A stretch of 57,840 nt of DNA from contig JAUYRN010000011.1 in assembly GCA_030696775.1 (NCBI GenBank), forward strand, positions 1 through 57,840, read 5' to 3'. Shown here piece by piece: positions 1-10,004 of the stretch; the first letter of the stretch is position 1; every line of letters begins with the position of its first letter. Origin of the DNA: Sulfuricurvum sp. (lineage in GTDB: Bacteria > Campylobacterota > Campylobacteria > Campylobacterales > Sulfurimonadaceae). The position numbers and the translations under genes are program-made. The notes beneath the pieces were generated by a model. It had not been told where the DNA came from. It saw only the letters and a list, made by a program, of their open reading frames with translations, and made no database searches.

Positions 1-1758
1 ACCGTTGGTCGCGGTGAAGTCTCCTATTGCAAGACCGGTAACTGCTTCGCTAAAGGTGTAGGTATAGGCAATACTTGTTGTTGCCGCATTCGCTGTAGTC
101 GCAAGGTTATCTGTTACGGTTACGGTTGGTACTACTGTATCGATGGTAACAGTCTGAGTTGCTGTCGTGGATACGTTACCCGAAACATCGGTAGCCGTGA
201 CGCTGATGCTTGTACTTGCCGTATCCGCAGGAATATTGGCAGTTGCAAATGTCGTCGTATAGGCTCCTGTCGTCACATCCGCTGTAACGGTCTGAGTTAT
301 GCTACCTAAAATAACCGCAACACTTGAGCCCGCTTCTGCTACACCGGCAATAGCAACTCCAGCTGTTTTTTCAGTAGCGTTAATGATGTTATCACCTGCC
401 ACTGTACTAATTGTTGGTGTGGCAGGCGGTATAATATCCGTTGGCAACATAAATACTATAGGGCTCGCATTGATATTTCCAGCAACATCCGCAACATTTC
501 CGGCAGAAATAGTGATGGTGTCACTAGCCGCAACCGTTGTGGAGCTTCCCAAAGTAACCCTAAACGAAGTCGAATCAACAGCGCTGAATGTAGCCCCCGT
601 ACCAAATGTATGCCCTGCAGAGAGAACTAGATCACTTAAAGCAACCGTAGCAGAATCCATCGCTTCACTGAATTTGATCGTGATGGTGTCACCTGCACTA
701 TAAGTGGTGCTACTATCAGCATCCACAACTGCGATCGCTCCTGTGGCAGCGGCTATAGGGGCGACCGTATCGATCACTGTTGTAAAGGCACTTGAAGCTA
801 CACTAGCATTCCCGGCTGCATCTACTACTTTTACGGTATAACTGACATGATCATCATTCACCAACGTACTATCGGTGTATGTCCAAGTAGAGCCGCTTAC
901 GGTAGCATTGCCCAGCTTAGTCATTCCATCATATACCGCTACTACCTCTCCTGCACCAAGGGTGCCAGTAATAGTACCCGAAAGAGCTAACGAAGTATCA
1001 TCAGTTACCTCGCCGCTAACTAAAGCACCCGTGATAGTCCCTACATTATCCGTCACGGTAGTAATTGCCGCTGTAGCTGTTGGTAGTGTCGTGTCTGCCA
1101 CTACAACTGGAGCAGTATCTCCACCTCCGCCACTACCTGCTGCAACGGCAACTACGCCCACACCAAGAGCACCCAATCCAACCATGGCACCCGTAGACAT
1201 CCCAGCAAAGAATCCGCCTGCTGTTTCTGCTGTTGCAGCCGTACCAGCGGCAGCACCTCCTGCTACTGCGTCTGTAGCTACTCCCGTAGCTAATTCAGCA
1301 TAATGATCCAAATGTGCAAGCGAAGTGTTGTTGGCAAGAGCTGTTTGAAGTGTTTCGTTTTGGGACACCATGCCCATCAATGTCGTGGTATTACCCTGAG
1401 AATAGACCAAACTGCTTCCATCAGAAAGAGTTATTCCAGTATCCGACGATTCGATCGTATGGCTTGCCCCGTCACCTAAAGACAGTTCAATTTCAGCTCC
1501 TTGGGAGGTATAAAACCCTTCCAAAGAAATTTGAGTTCCATCTGCGTACTGAAGCGAAAGGGCATCTCCCGCTTTTATGGCGATAACATCGTCAGCGATT
1601 GAGTCTCTTCCCACTTTTTTGAGGTGGAATTTTTCACCAGCTTTGACACTTATTTTCGTGTGTGACCCGGTAGTAGCTTCACCTAAAGAGCCTTTGCTTC
1701 CCACTGCTTGCACTGTTTTGATCACATTTGCCGATGGCATCTCAATTGCTGTCTTCAT
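1..1758 (-). CDS. Giant BapA/LapA-type Ig-repeat adhesin, N-terminal part only (5' complete, runs off the left edge)
   Basis: The reverse strand stays open from an ATG at 1758 to base 1, so 586 residues are visible. AAAGG lies about 9 bases before the ATG. There is no Sec signal, as expected for a type I secretion substrate. Residues 1 to about 150 form a compact head resembling the prefix of BapA-type adhesins. About 155-212 are Ala/Gly-rich and hydrophobic, ending in SGGGG. From about 225 onward Ig-like repeats follow, with recurring FSEA and DTVxP junctions. The gene lies 94 bases downstream of the adaptor gene of a full type I system in the same direction, so I infer it is an exported adhesin of that system. 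The C-terminus, with any RTX repeats or secretion signal, is outside the window. The 950-aa protein at 6469-9321 shares its architecture. Confidence 0.85.
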   Translation of the reverse strand, partial: MKTAIEMPSANVIKTVQAVGSKGSLGEATTGSHTKISVKAGEKFHLKKVGRDSIADDVIAIKAGDALSLQYADGTQISLEGFYTSQGAEIELSLGDGASHTIESSDTGITLSDGSSLVYSQGNTTTLMGMVSQNETLQTALANNTSLAHLDHYAELATGVATDAVAGGAAAGTAATAETAGGFFAGMSTGAMVGLGALGVGVVAVAAGSGGGGDTAPVVVADTTLPTATAAITTVTDNVGTITGALVSGEVTDDTSLALSGTITGTLGAGEVVAVYDGMTKLGNATVSGSTWTYTDSTLVNDDHVSYTVKVVDAAGNASVASSAFTTVIDTVAPIAAATGAIAVVDADSSTTYSAGDTITIKFSEAMDSATVALSDLVLSAGHTFGTGATFSAVDSTSFRVTLGSSTTVAASDTITISAGNVADVAGNINASPIVFMLPTDIIPPATPTISTVAGDNIINATEKTAGVAIAGVAEAGSSVAVILGSITQTVTADVTTGAYTTTFATANIPADTASTSISVTATDVSGNVSTTATQTVTIDTVVPTVTVTDNLATTANAATTSIAYTYTFSEAVTGLAIGDFTATNG

Positions 1759-1852
1759 ATTACTTGCCTTTAAGGTCAGAATTATTATGCGTTATTTATA
1801 ACACACCAAGTCTTAATTTATCTTCAAAAGCTTTTAAAATAAACAAAATATA

Positions 1853-3022
1853 TCAACGCTCATGCAGTGATTCAGAGAAGGTTTTCGTAACGGGTTTTGA
1901 CAAATAGGTCAGTACACTGCGATTTCCGGTAATAATATCGACTTGGGCGCTCATTCCTGGGGCTATGTTTATTTTTTTGCCGGATTTAGAGATGAGCTGT
2001 GTTTGATCCAACGCAATTTGTACTCTAAAGTACTGCTTATCTCCCTGTGCTGTTTTTTCGGTCAAGGTATCAGGGCTGATGTATTTTACTTTTCCGTGAA
2101 AAATTCCATAAATACTGTAATCGTATGCATCGAGCTTAACGGCTGCTTTTTGCCCTTGTTTGATAAACGAGATATCCGACGGACTTAGTTTCGCTTCGAT
2201 GATGAGCTGATCGCCAGAGGGGACAAGCTCTAAAATAACATCACCCGGTCGAACTCTTGCCCCTTGTGTCGTTAGAATAATATTTTTGACGATAGCATCC
2301 ATCTGTGAAATAATGACGGTACGATCCAGCGTTATCGTGCGGTCGGTTAACTCTTGCTCTTTGGTGGATAACTCTTCTTCAGCTTTGGTCATTTCGGCTT
2401 GGGAGTCTTGGAAATATTTATTCCGCTTATTGGATATTTGCCCTTTTAAGTCAGCAATTTGACGTTTTAGACGGATAATTTCCGTCGCACCGATATCGCC
2501 GTTTTTCAGTAAAGGGAGATTAAGATCCAGCTCATCTTGTGCAAGTTTTAACGATTCTTCCAAAGCGGATATTTCATCATTAAGTGCTTGCTGACGACGG
2601 TGAAAAAGAGCGGTTTGATTATCAACAAACTCCGGATAGTTCTTTACCTGTTGGGGAAAAATCAGCGGCTTTCCGTACACTTCTGCTCGAAGACGAACCA
2701 AGGCTGCTTGAAGTGCGGCCACTTTAGCTCGGCTGTCATCATACGACGCTTGCGCTTGGGATTTTTCCAGAACGATGAGACGATCCCCTTTTTTAACATG
2801 CTGACCTTCGTGCACGTAAATCTCTTCAACCACTCCGTCATTAGCCGATTGGATCTCTTGGGTTTTTGCTGTCGTTATGACTTGCCCTTGGGCGTGCGAG
2901 ATTTGGTCGATTTGTGCATACGATGCCCAGACGAAAAAAGGGACTATCACTAAAAATAATGAGCCAAATACAACCACGAGAGGGTTTAAGCGTGTTATGT
3001 AAGGTAGTGTGTGTGATTTCAT
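1853..3022 (-). CDS. Type I secretion periplasmic adaptor (HlyD/LapC family)
   Basis: 389 residues. One N-terminal transmembrane helix (about residues 14-34) is followed by a lipoyl/biotinyl half-motif, a long alpha-helical coiled-coil hairpin (about 85-235), the second lipoyl half and a beta-barrel region. This is the HlyD order, and the length is normal for the family. The protein bridges the inner-membrane ABC exporter and the TolC-like channel. Its ATG overlaps the stop of the exporter gene as ATGA, so the two are translationally coupled. The next gene downstream is the truncated adhesin, after 94 bases. The family call is firm; LapC-like is inferred from the LapB-like partner and the adhesin-type substrate. 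Confidence 0.93.
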   Translation of the reverse strand: MKSHTLPYITRLNPLVVVFGSLFLVIVPFFVWASYAQIDQISHAQGQVITTAKTQEIQSANDGVVEEIYVHEGQHVKKGDRLIVLEKSQAQASYDDSRAKVAALQAALVRLRAEVYGKPLIFPQQVKNYPEFVDNQTALFHRRQQALNDEISALEESLKLAQDELDLNLPLLKNGDIGATEIIRLKRQIADLKGQISNKRNKYFQDSQAEMTKAEEELSTKEQELTDRTITLDRTVIISQMDAIVKNIILTTQGARVRPGDVILELVPSGDQLIIEAKLSPSDISFIKQGQKAAVKLDAYDYSIYGIFHGKVKYISPDTLTEKTAQGDKQYFRVQIALDQTQLISKSGKKINIAPGMSAQVDIITGNRSVLTYLSKPVTKTFSESLHER

Positions 3023-5124
3023 TGTTTGCCCTGTGCGGTAGGTTTGAGTTGTTGCAACACTGCGTCGCGTGGTCCGTCCATTACAATGCCCTGCGGTGTC
3101 ATGACAATAATGCGGTTTACCAGCCCCAACAAAGCAGGCTTATGAGTCACTAGAATCAGGGTTTTATCCGCAGTGATTTGTTGATGCAGTGCCGCTAAGA
3201 TATTTCGCTCTGTTCCCTCATCCATATTGGCAGTGGGTTCATCCAATAGCCAAACATTGGGAGATGCCAAGATCATCCTCGTTATCGCAATCATCTGTTT
3301 TTGACCGCCTGAAACACTCTCTCCCCCCTCAGGAACGGGAGTGTCCAGTCCTTGAGGGAGTGAATTGATAAGATGGATCAATCCGGTTTTTCCGGCAGCT
3401 TCGATAATCTTATCATCATTAATCCCGACTAGTCCCAGCAAAAGGTTATCGCGAAGCGTTCCGGAGAGGAGTTTGATGTTTTGAGGAAGATAGCCGATGG
3501 TTTCATTGAGTCGATTGCGTGAGATATGCTGAATATCAATTCCGTTAATCAGAATGCTTCCTTCTTGTGGCATATAAAGCCCTGAGAGGATTTTTAATAG
3601 CGTTGATTTTCCTGAGCCTATGACGCCCAGTATTGCAACACGCTCCCCCTCTTTGATCGACAAATTGGCAACTTTTACCGTTGCCATATCTTTGCCGTAG
3701 GCGAATTGAATGTTTTGACACACAAAACTAGGATTCATATTGACGGGACTTAAAGGGCGTTCGATCCCTTCATTGTCACTTTTGAGAGCATAGACGTTAT
3801 CCAAATCTTTGACGGCTATTTTGGTTCGTCCCCATTGGACTAGGAGATTAGGCAGCATCGCGATAGGCGATAGCACACGTCCTGAGAGAATTGTAACGGC
3901 AATCAATCCCCCCATCGTCAGTGTATCGGTGGTACTGACCAAATACGCCCCCGTACCCACCAGTGCCATATAGCTGATTTGCTGTAAAAATGCCGCCATA
4001 TAGTTGGAGAGTTCGCTGTAATGACGTATGGCTATATCATCATGTATCGCATCTTCAGTGAGGGCATTCCAGCGGCTTAGGATGCTCCACCCCGCTCCGG
4101 TTGCTTTTATGTTTTCCGCATTTTCGACGGTTTCAACGAGCAATCCCAGTTTTTTATGGGATGCCATCGACGAGGTTTTAGAAAGATTTTCGATTTTTTT
4201 GCGAAAAAGAGTGCCGGTAATGATCGAAACCACCAAAAACACCAAGGCAATCAATCCCATCGACCAGCCCGAAACCATAACGATCACTGCTAAAAAGATC
4301 ATCGAAAAAGGAAAGTCGATAATCACATACAAAGCCGCCGAAGAGATAAAACTGCGAACAGTACTGTAGCTTTGCAACTGACCGGACAAGGTTCCGATAC
4401 TTTTTGGAAGAGCATCGGAACGGATTTTTAAAAAGCGATTAAAGATATCATGCGAATAGGCTACATCCATATTTTTGGAGGCATGATCGAGAATCGTTGC
4501 GCGGGAAAGCTTGAGTATCATTTCCAAAAGAATAGCAATAAACACCCCGATGCTCAAAGCAATCAGTGTCGAAATACCTTGCGTGGGAATAACGCGGTCG
4601 TACACTTGCATACTGTAAAAAGAGGTACCAAGCGCCAAGATGTTGATACTCAAAGAGGCAATGGCGGCATGGATAAGTATCGGTTTTTGAGCGCGTGCCA
4701 CTTCCATGAACATTTGAGTTGCCGATATTTTTTCTGGACTGGAACGTTGCGATTTGATGGAGGTAAACAGTGTTTTTGCCGGAAAGTTTCTCTCGCGGCG
4801 AATCCCGTTTACCCCGTCGCTTTTCCATGACCCGTCCGCTTCGTGTTCGATGATGACCCGCATCCCCTCACCTGGGATCAATGCCAATATCGGCAATGCC
4901 TCATGGGACAATGTTTTTGTCCAAAAAGGTTTTTTGAGATTAAACGTCTCAAAAAGCGTTTCAAAAAAAGAGAGAATCGATTTATCATCAACGGTCACCA
5001 ATCTTTTTTCTAAGGTCACAACCTCATACGAAGAAAGTCTCGATGATGCGAAATGGGGAAGCGAGCAGTTCCCAGTGAGCCACTGCATATCTTCTCTAGC
5101 TTTATCCAGATGGGTATAAATCAT
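3019..5124 (-). CDS. Type I secretion ABC exporter (LapB-like)
   Basis: 701 residues. Residues 1-140 occupy the position of the C39-like domain, but I see no catalytic Cys/His pair, as in LapB-type exporters that bind rather than cleave their substrate. Five or six transmembrane helices span about 150-440. The nucleotide-binding domain has Walker A GVIGSGKST, signature VSGGQ and Walker B VWLLDEPT. It moves large unfolded adhesins across the inner membrane with the adaptor and outer channel encoded on either side. Its ATG overlaps the tolC-like stop, and its own stop overlaps the adaptor ATG, both as ATGA. Substrates are inferred to be the flanking Ig-repeat proteins. Confidence 0.94.
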   Translation of the reverse strand: MIYTHLDKAREDMQWLTGNCSLPHFASSRLSSYEVVTLEKRLVTVDDKSILSFFETLFETFNLKKPFWTKTLSHEALPILALIPGEGMRVIIEHEADGSWKSDGVNGIRRERNFPAKTLFTSIKSQRSSPEKISATQMFMEVARAQKPILIHAAIASLSINILALGTSFYSMQVYDRVIPTQGISTLIALSIGVFIAILLEMILKLSRATILDHASKNMDVAYSHDIFNRFLKIRSDALPKSIGTLSGQLQSYSTVRSFISSAALYVIIDFPFSMIFLAVIVMVSGWSMGLIALVFLVVSIITGTLFRKKIENLSKTSSMASHKKLGLLVETVENAENIKATGAGWSILSRWNALTEDAIHDDIAIRHYSELSNYMAAFLQQISYMALVGTGAYLVSTTDTLTMGGLIAVTILSGRVLSPIAMLPNLLVQWGRTKIAVKDLDNVYALKSDNEGIERPLSPVNMNPSFVCQNIQFAYGKDMATVKVANLSIKEGERVAILGVIGSGKSTLLKILSGLYMPQEGSILINGIDIQHISRNRLNETIGYLPQNIKLLSGTLRDNLLLGLVGINDDKIIEAAGKTGLIHLINSLPQGLDTPVPEGGESVSGGQKQMIAITRMILASPNVWLLDEPTANMDEGTERNILAALHQQITADKTLILVTHKPALLGLVNRIIVMTPQGIVMDGPRDAVLQQLKPTAQGKQ

Positions 5125-6383
5125 TTCATGTCTCCGGATTCAAGTTTTATTTCTCCATTTTTTAACGCCAAGCGATAGGCAGAAGTCACCAGCGTTGCTT
5201 TAATGTCAGCCAATGAAATTTTGTTTTGGGTAAGTTCACGTGACGAATTTACCAAGTCAAGCCATTGACGTTTACCCGCAATAAAGAGACGGGTATAAGA
5301 GTCCAATACGTTTTGGGAGGCTTCGATGGTCTTGTTCATCCCATCGATACGATCCATCGATGCATGATAATTATCGAAATCGAGCATCAAAGCATCGCTG
5401 AGTTCTCGCTCTTTGGTCAGCTTATCCGATTGGACTTGCAAAACCTTGGACTCGGCACTTTGAATACTCGACAATGCAGATAAACCTGCACCCGGCGACA
5501 TAGAGACAGCGACATAAAGTACATTATCAGTCGTAGCTTGATCGCTGTACATCGAGCCTCGCAGATGCTCTGCCCGCAAAGAGACGTTGGGCCATATAAC
5601 GGCTTCTGCTCTGGCTTTTTCTGCTTGGGCCGTTTTAATTTGCTCACTGATTTTTTTCAAGGAAGGATGGATTTTTATCATTTGCTCCATCATCTGGTCA
5701 ATCGGTGTTGTTTGTTTGATAATCTTGGTATTCCCAAACTCAATATCACACTCCAGGCTAGAGCCTATGAGCAGTTCCAGCTGAGAGCGTGCAGTATTGC
5801 GTTTTGATCGGGCAACAGTCAAATCGGCACTGATTTGAGAGAGGCGGGATTTTATGAGCTCGCTGTCTGCGACTGATGAAACACCCGCTTCGATACGACG
5901 ACTTAACATTTGATCAAATATTTCAAGCTGTTTTTTTCCGTCTTCCAGTGCGGCTATACTTCCATCCGCTTGGACATAGTTTTGCAAAACGCGCAAGAGG
6001 TTATCCATCAGAGCATAGGCACTTTCATCAAGAGCATATTGAGACTCATTTTTACGAGATTGCGCGATATCAACTATAGCATCAAGCTTCCCGCCCGTCC
6101 ACAACGGCTGATCGAGACGTATCGTCGTCCCTGTGCGTCCGGCACCTTGCGATACATCCACTGAGGGGGTAGGATAATAGTTCCATTTCGCTCCCTCTAG
6201 CTGGGCATCGGCACCTTGGATAATGTAGCGTGAGGACTGGATACTGGGATAGGTTTTAAAACTGGCGTTCATAAGGGTTTCAACACTGCTGACGCATGTG
6301 CCGCTTTTGCCGATTCGAAGAGGAGTTTCTGAACCATAAAGCGTTGAAAAAAAGATTAGAAAAATACCGATACTATAATGCAT
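5121..6383 (-). CDS. TolC-family outer-membrane channel of the type I system
   Basis: 420 residues with a signal peptide (IGIFLIFFSTLYGS region). Two repeats of long amphipathic helices are typical of outer-membrane efflux proteins, and the length is usual for TolC/LapE. The ATG at 6383 is preceded by AAAGGG. It forms the outer-membrane exit duct. It is the first gene of the tightly coupled trio tolC-like, exporter, adaptor. The 950-aa Ig-repeat protein gene ends 85 bases upstream, so both may be read from one transcript unless the hairpin between them stops transcription. Confidence 0.92.
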   Translation of the reverse strand: MHYSIGIFLIFFSTLYGSETPLRIGKSGTCVSSVETLMNASFKTYPSIQSSRYIIQGADAQLEGAKWNYYPTPSVDVSQGAGRTGTTIRLDQPLWTGGKLDAIVDIAQSRKNESQYALDESAYALMDNLLRVLQNYVQADGSIAALEDGKKQLEIFDQMLSRRIEAGVSSVADSELIKSRLSQISADLTVARSKRNTARSQLELLIGSSLECDIEFGNTKIIKQTTPIDQMMEQMIKIHPSLKKISEQIKTAQAEKARAEAVIWPNVSLRAEHLRGSMYSDQATTDNVLYVAVSMSPGAGLSALSSIQSAESKVLQVQSDKLTKERELSDALMLDFDNYHASMDRIDGMNKTIEASQNVLDSYTRLFIAGKRQWLDLVNSSRELTQNKISLADIKATLVTSAYRLALKNGEIKLESGDMK

Positions 6384-6428
6384 ACACGTAACCCTTTAAA
6401 AAAACATAATTGTAGCGTAATAGACAGG

Positions 6429-6448
6429 CTCTTCCACAGGAGGAAGAG
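6429..6448. terminator. Hairpin between the 950-aa protein gene and the tolC-like gene
   Basis: Arms CTCTTCC (6429-6435) and GGAAGAG (6442-6448) form a perfect 7-bp stem with a 6-base loop. A TTTT run follows on the + side, so as an intrinsic terminator it would work best for + transcription. For the reverse-strand genes it may only attenuate or protect the transcript 3' end. Function is inferred. Confidence 0.35.
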
Positions 6449-6468
6449 TTTTGTGAAGAAATGAGGAT

Positions 6469-9321
6469 TTAGATAACAGCGGTGCGGGTAAAGGAGCTGA
6501 CATCACTACCGTAAATGTCTTGCAATGCTAACGGATCATTGCCTGGAGCATTATAATAAGTTACTATCCATGTGGCTCCAGCAACTGATCCAATCGATGG
6601 ATCGACTGTCAATGTTGCCGTATTTCCTAGAACAGAAACAGCTTCAATAGCAAAATGTTCTAAAGCATTGCCATCATTAGGATCAGCCGTTAATGTTCCA
6701 TCTGTAACATAAAACAAACTATTTGGTGCAAAATTAACATTGTCCAATACTTCATCAAATGTCAAAGTAATAGTATCAGTCAATCTATCACCACTAACTC
6801 CAGTCAGCGTAGGAGCTAAAGTGTCTACTTCATAGTTACTGCTTGTAGCACCAAGCCCAGTGATTCCATTAGCATCAGTATATGATGTGCCCAACGTAAT
6901 AATATTTACGGCATCATCAACATCCGCATTTGCTTTAAGATCAGCCGTCCAAGTTTTCCCGCCATTTGCAGTTGCTAGATTCTCTAAAAAACCATTCTGC
7001 ACCGTAAAGTCACCTATATCAAGCGACAATACTGCTTCACTAAATGATACTGTCATTTTTGCAACATTGCCTGAACTTAATATGGTGTCATCTATTGCAA
7101 TCAAGGCATTTGGGGCGAGCGTATCAGAGTTAAAATCAGTAAAACTTGTTGCATCATTACCTGCCAAGTCTTGAATTACAGATGTTATATCAGTCGTTCC
7201 GTCTGTATATGAAACACTAATACCTGCATTTGTCCAGTCGAATAACTCTCCTCGAGCATTTGTAATACTATCAAAGTACAAAAAGACCTGATTATCCGCC
7301 ATTCCAATACTATTGTCTGAGACCCCGATGGATTTGACTGTCCATGAATCGCCGTTAATAATAACACCAAAGTTCCCAGGAGCAGTTTGATTAACTTGTT
7401 CTAAATTTTCATCAAATGTCAAAATAATTCGCTGGTGAGTAGGATCCGCTTGAATTGGTGTTACAGCAGTAACATGTGTAGCATCTAATGGAAACGGAGC
7501 TCTCATATCAACAGTTTGTAATGAAGAGAGAGTCGATATATTTGTAGTATCGATAGCATTCCCTGTAATATCTACGGCATCACTTGTTTCTGCACTCACT
7601 TTCATCACACCTTCATATCCCGCTTCAGGGCGTACTGATAGTGTGTAAACATTATCTGAAACTTTTTCAAATGTTTTAAATACCACCCCGTCTGTATCCG
7701 TTGCCGCGGTATAAGTTGATTCTATGGTTCCGTCTGTTTTTTGCATCGTTACAACAATATCATCAATTGTAAAATTCGTCACCGCTTCACTAAATGTAAA
7801 TACATAAAGAATGTCTGCCCCATTAGCATCAGTGCTTCCATCACTGTTTGTACCGTCCATATTCGCTGTGACCATTGTTTCATCATCGGTAATAATCAGA
7901 ATTGGACTAACTGTATCTGATTGTATCGCGGTAGTATCAACAGTAAAATTAAGGCTAGCACCTAATGCGCCCGAATTACCTGCAAGATCTGTATACGTGT
8001 TTAAAACCCTAATCACATTGGTTGTATCACTTGTAGTAGCAGCAGGAGTAAATAAAGCCGTCCATGTAATTTTATCTGCACTCGTTAATGTACTCAAAGT
8101 ACCATTGGCACCCGTTAGATCAATTGTTGCATTGGAAAAATTTGTTACTGCCTCAGAAAAAACAACTGTGAATTGTGTCGTTTCACCTGCAGTCAAAGCC
8201 GTATCCATAAGAGTTGCGGACACTACAGTCGGAGCTAACATATCCACTGTTTGATAAGAGGTAATGGATGCGATGTTTAAATTTCCGCTACTCGTTACGG
8301 CAGCTCCTGCAGTGACAATAGCCGTCATCTCCCCCGTGAATCCTGCCTCGGGTGTCACTAACATTTTATAAACGGTTGATGACTGCTGCTGTAACGTTCC
8401 CGGTGTCCCATGAGTCACTGTTATACCGCTTGTATTAAACGAAACAACTGGCGCACTAAATGTAAACGTATATTCTACTGTCGTCCCTGCGATATTAGCT
8501 ACAGTACTCTGATCATCGGTAATCGTAACCGTTAATGGATCTGGCGCTGAAACCGTAGTATCCACCTCATAATTTACACTTGTAGCTGCGGCACCAACTT
8601 TTGACGTTGCACTACTTGTATAAGAACCAGCGGCCAATGTAATGACATTGGTCGTATCCGCGATCGCCGTTGTTGGAGTAAAGATAGCCGTCCATGTGAT
8701 ATTGTCAGAACTGCTAAATGTACTCACGGTTCCATTTGGTACCGTAATATCTGCATTACTAAATCCGGTTACTGCTTCGCTAAAGACAATCGTAACCGTT
8801 GCCGTTTCTCCGGTATTAAGTACAACATCTGATATCGTAATAATTGCCGTCGGTGCAGTTGGATCTACCACGGGAAGAGGTGCTGTCGGAGTCGTGCTAT
8901 CTCCACCGCCTCCACCGCCTGCTGCAGCGGCAACTCCGCCTGCAACTGCAAGGATACCAACACCCCACCATGCGCTCGTCGACATAACAGGAGTAGCGGC
9001 TGCAACTGGTGCGGCAACCGGTGCTGATGCTAGTTCCATCCCTCCCGATGTCGCCGTATAGTTATAGTATGCACCACCCTGATCGAGGCCTTGTATTTGT
9101 ACAGAGTTTTCAAACGAAGAATAATCATTCAAAATAGCGGAAGGTTCAGATGTACCATCTGCAAAAATATGAAGGTCTTTTCCAACCGTTTTAGTTGTTA
9201 TATGCTTAGGTGCTTGACCTGCTTCATCTACTAAAACAATTTTATCACCACTCATAACCATTTGCTGTGTAAGCTGTGTTACACCCGCTACTTTTTTCCC
9301 AATTATTATTGTTCTCAACAT
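6469..9321 (-). CDS. Ig-repeat surface protein with BapA-like head, upstream of the type I system
   Basis: 950 residues. The head (about 1-110) lacks a Sec signal. A stretch rich in Ala and Val (about 112-140) contains two Trp and ends in six Gly. About seven Ig-like/SwmB-like repeats of some 95-110 residues follow, with recurrent DTxAPT starts, VVFSEAVT strands and NVITL motifs. The head, hydrophobic Gly-rich link and Ig repeats match the layout of the truncated adhesin at 1-1758, so the two are probably paralogous substrates of the secretion system between them. Unlike classical type I substrates, I see no RTX nonapeptides near the C-terminus, which ends SSFTRTAVI, so the secretion signal is unclear. 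AAAGG precedes the ATG. Many Thr, Ser and Asp and no Cys fit an extracellular protein. Confidence 0.85.
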   Translation of the reverse strand: MLRTIIIGKKVAGVTQLTQQMVMSGDKIVLVDEAGQAPKHITTKTVGKDLHIFADGTSEPSAILNDYSSFENSVQIQGLDQGGAYYNYTATSGGMELASAPVAAPVAAATPVMSTSAWWGVGILAVAGGVAAAAGGGGGGDSTTPTAPLPVVDPTAPTAIITISDVVLNTGETATVTIVFSEAVTGFSNADITVPNGTVSTFSSSDNITWTAIFTPTTAIADTTNVITLAAGSYTSSATSKVGAAATSVNYEVDTTVSAPDPLTVTITDDQSTVANIAGTTVEYTFTFSAPVVSFNTSGITVTHGTPGTLQQQSSTVYKMLVTPEAGFTGEMTAIVTAGAAVTSSGNLNIASITSYQTVDMLAPTVVSATLMDTALTAGETTQFTVVFSEAVTNFSNATIDLTGANGTLSTLTSADKITWTALFTPAATTSDTTNVIRVLNTYTDLAGNSGALGASLNFTVDTTAIQSDTVSPILIITDDETMVTANMDGTNSDGSTDANGADILYVFTFSEAVTNFTIDDIVVTMQKTDGTIESTYTAATDTDGVVFKTFEKVSDNVYTLSVRPEAGYEGVMKVSAETSDAVDITGNAIDTTNISTLSSLQTVDMRAPFPLDATHVTAVTPIQADPTHQRIILTFDENLEQVNQTAPGNFGVIINGDSWTVKSIGVSDNSIGMADNQVFLYFDSITNARGELFDWTNAGISVSYTDGTTDITSVIQDLAGNDATSFTDFNSDTLAPNALIAIDDTILSSGNVAKMTVSFSEAVLSLDIGDFTVQNGFLENLATANGGKTWTADLKANADVDDAVNIITLGTSYTDANGITGLGATSSNYEVDTLAPTLTGVSGDRLTDTITLTFDEVLDNVNFAPNSLFYVTDGTLTADPNDGNALEHFAIEAVSVLGNTATLTVDPSIGSVAGATWIVTYYNAPGNDPLALQDIYGSDVSSFTRTAVI

Positions 9322-9476
9322 TTAAAATACCTTTACAATTTGGAATACTTATCTAATTTTTATGAAAAATCACAACAGAAAATCAGAAAGAGCATACCAA
9401 TATTCGTATTACAATAATATTAAAGCACTATTTAATATTTAAAATAGTTACTAATAGGAACAATTTTGAAATTGAT

Positions 9477-10004
9477 TTATCGTTTTAATAAAACGTCCAC
9501 ATTTAAATCAATCTGGTCACGTACTTTCATAAACATCATACTTGGCGGTATGATTCCAAAATCGGACATTTTCATGCCGCCTGTTGCTTTAATACGAACT
9601 TTATTTCCTTCCTCAACAATGCTTCCCTCAAAGCTCATCGGTTTACTCACACCATGCAAATTCATCGTACCTTTAAGGGTATAGTTGTCTCCACTTTTGG
9701 CTACGACCTCTTTAACTTCAAAAACCGCTTTTGGAAACAATGAAGATTCTACTGTCTCGTGCATATGTTCATCGCGTTTTTTATTGTCACTGTAAAGATC
9801 ACTCATTGATATTTCAATCGACCCTTTGAGCGTTGAAGGGTTGGCATCCATGGCTAAATGCGACGTTGCTTTTTTTGTGAATGGGTCAATGGTGCTATCG
9901 GCAACCATTTCGGTATGGGCTCTAATAATTCCAGATTCAAAACTCAAATTACCGGCATACATGGATGCAACTAATGCTAACACTGCGAGACTTATTTTTT
10001 TCAT
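9477..10004 (-). CDS. YceI-family periplasmic lipocalin-like protein
   Basis: 175 residues with a signal peptide (MKKISLAVLALVASMYA). The rest is a beta-barrel with the YceI pattern: an SFES start, an LxGSIEISM strand, then FPKAVFEVKEV and a GxxxLHGVSKPMSF motif. YceI proteins bind isoprenoid or other amphiphilic ligands in the periplasm; the ligand here is unknown. It is the last gene of a six-gene operon, its ATG overlapping the stop of the membrane protein before it. YceI proteins often accompany membrane cytochrome genes, which fits the oxidase-like gene two positions upstream. Confidence 0.88.
   Translation of the reverse strand: MKKISLAVLALVASMYAGNLSFESGIIRAHTEMVADSTIDPFTKKATSHLAMDANPSTLKGSIEISMSDLYSDNKKRDEHMHETVESSLFPKAVFEVKEVVAKSGDNYTLKGTMNLHGVSKPMSFEGSIVEEGNKVRIKATGGMKMSDFGIIPPSMMFMKVRDQIDLNVDVLLKR

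Noticed and set aside
299-1303. Long + strand ORFs rich in Ala, Val and Pro opposite the adhesin
   Set aside because: They are antisense shadows of a repetitive coding strand; the reverse frame has a start, a ribosome site and domain structure.
4448-4830. Two opposed 126-residue ORFs inside the exporter gene
   Set aside because: They overlap a fully supported ABC exporter in other frames, with implausible Cys/His/Arg-rich composition.
6860-9061. Several + strand ORFs of 100-147 residues opposite the 950-aa protein
   Set aside because: Same shadow effect from Thr/Val-rich repeats; none has a ribosome site or recognisable domain.
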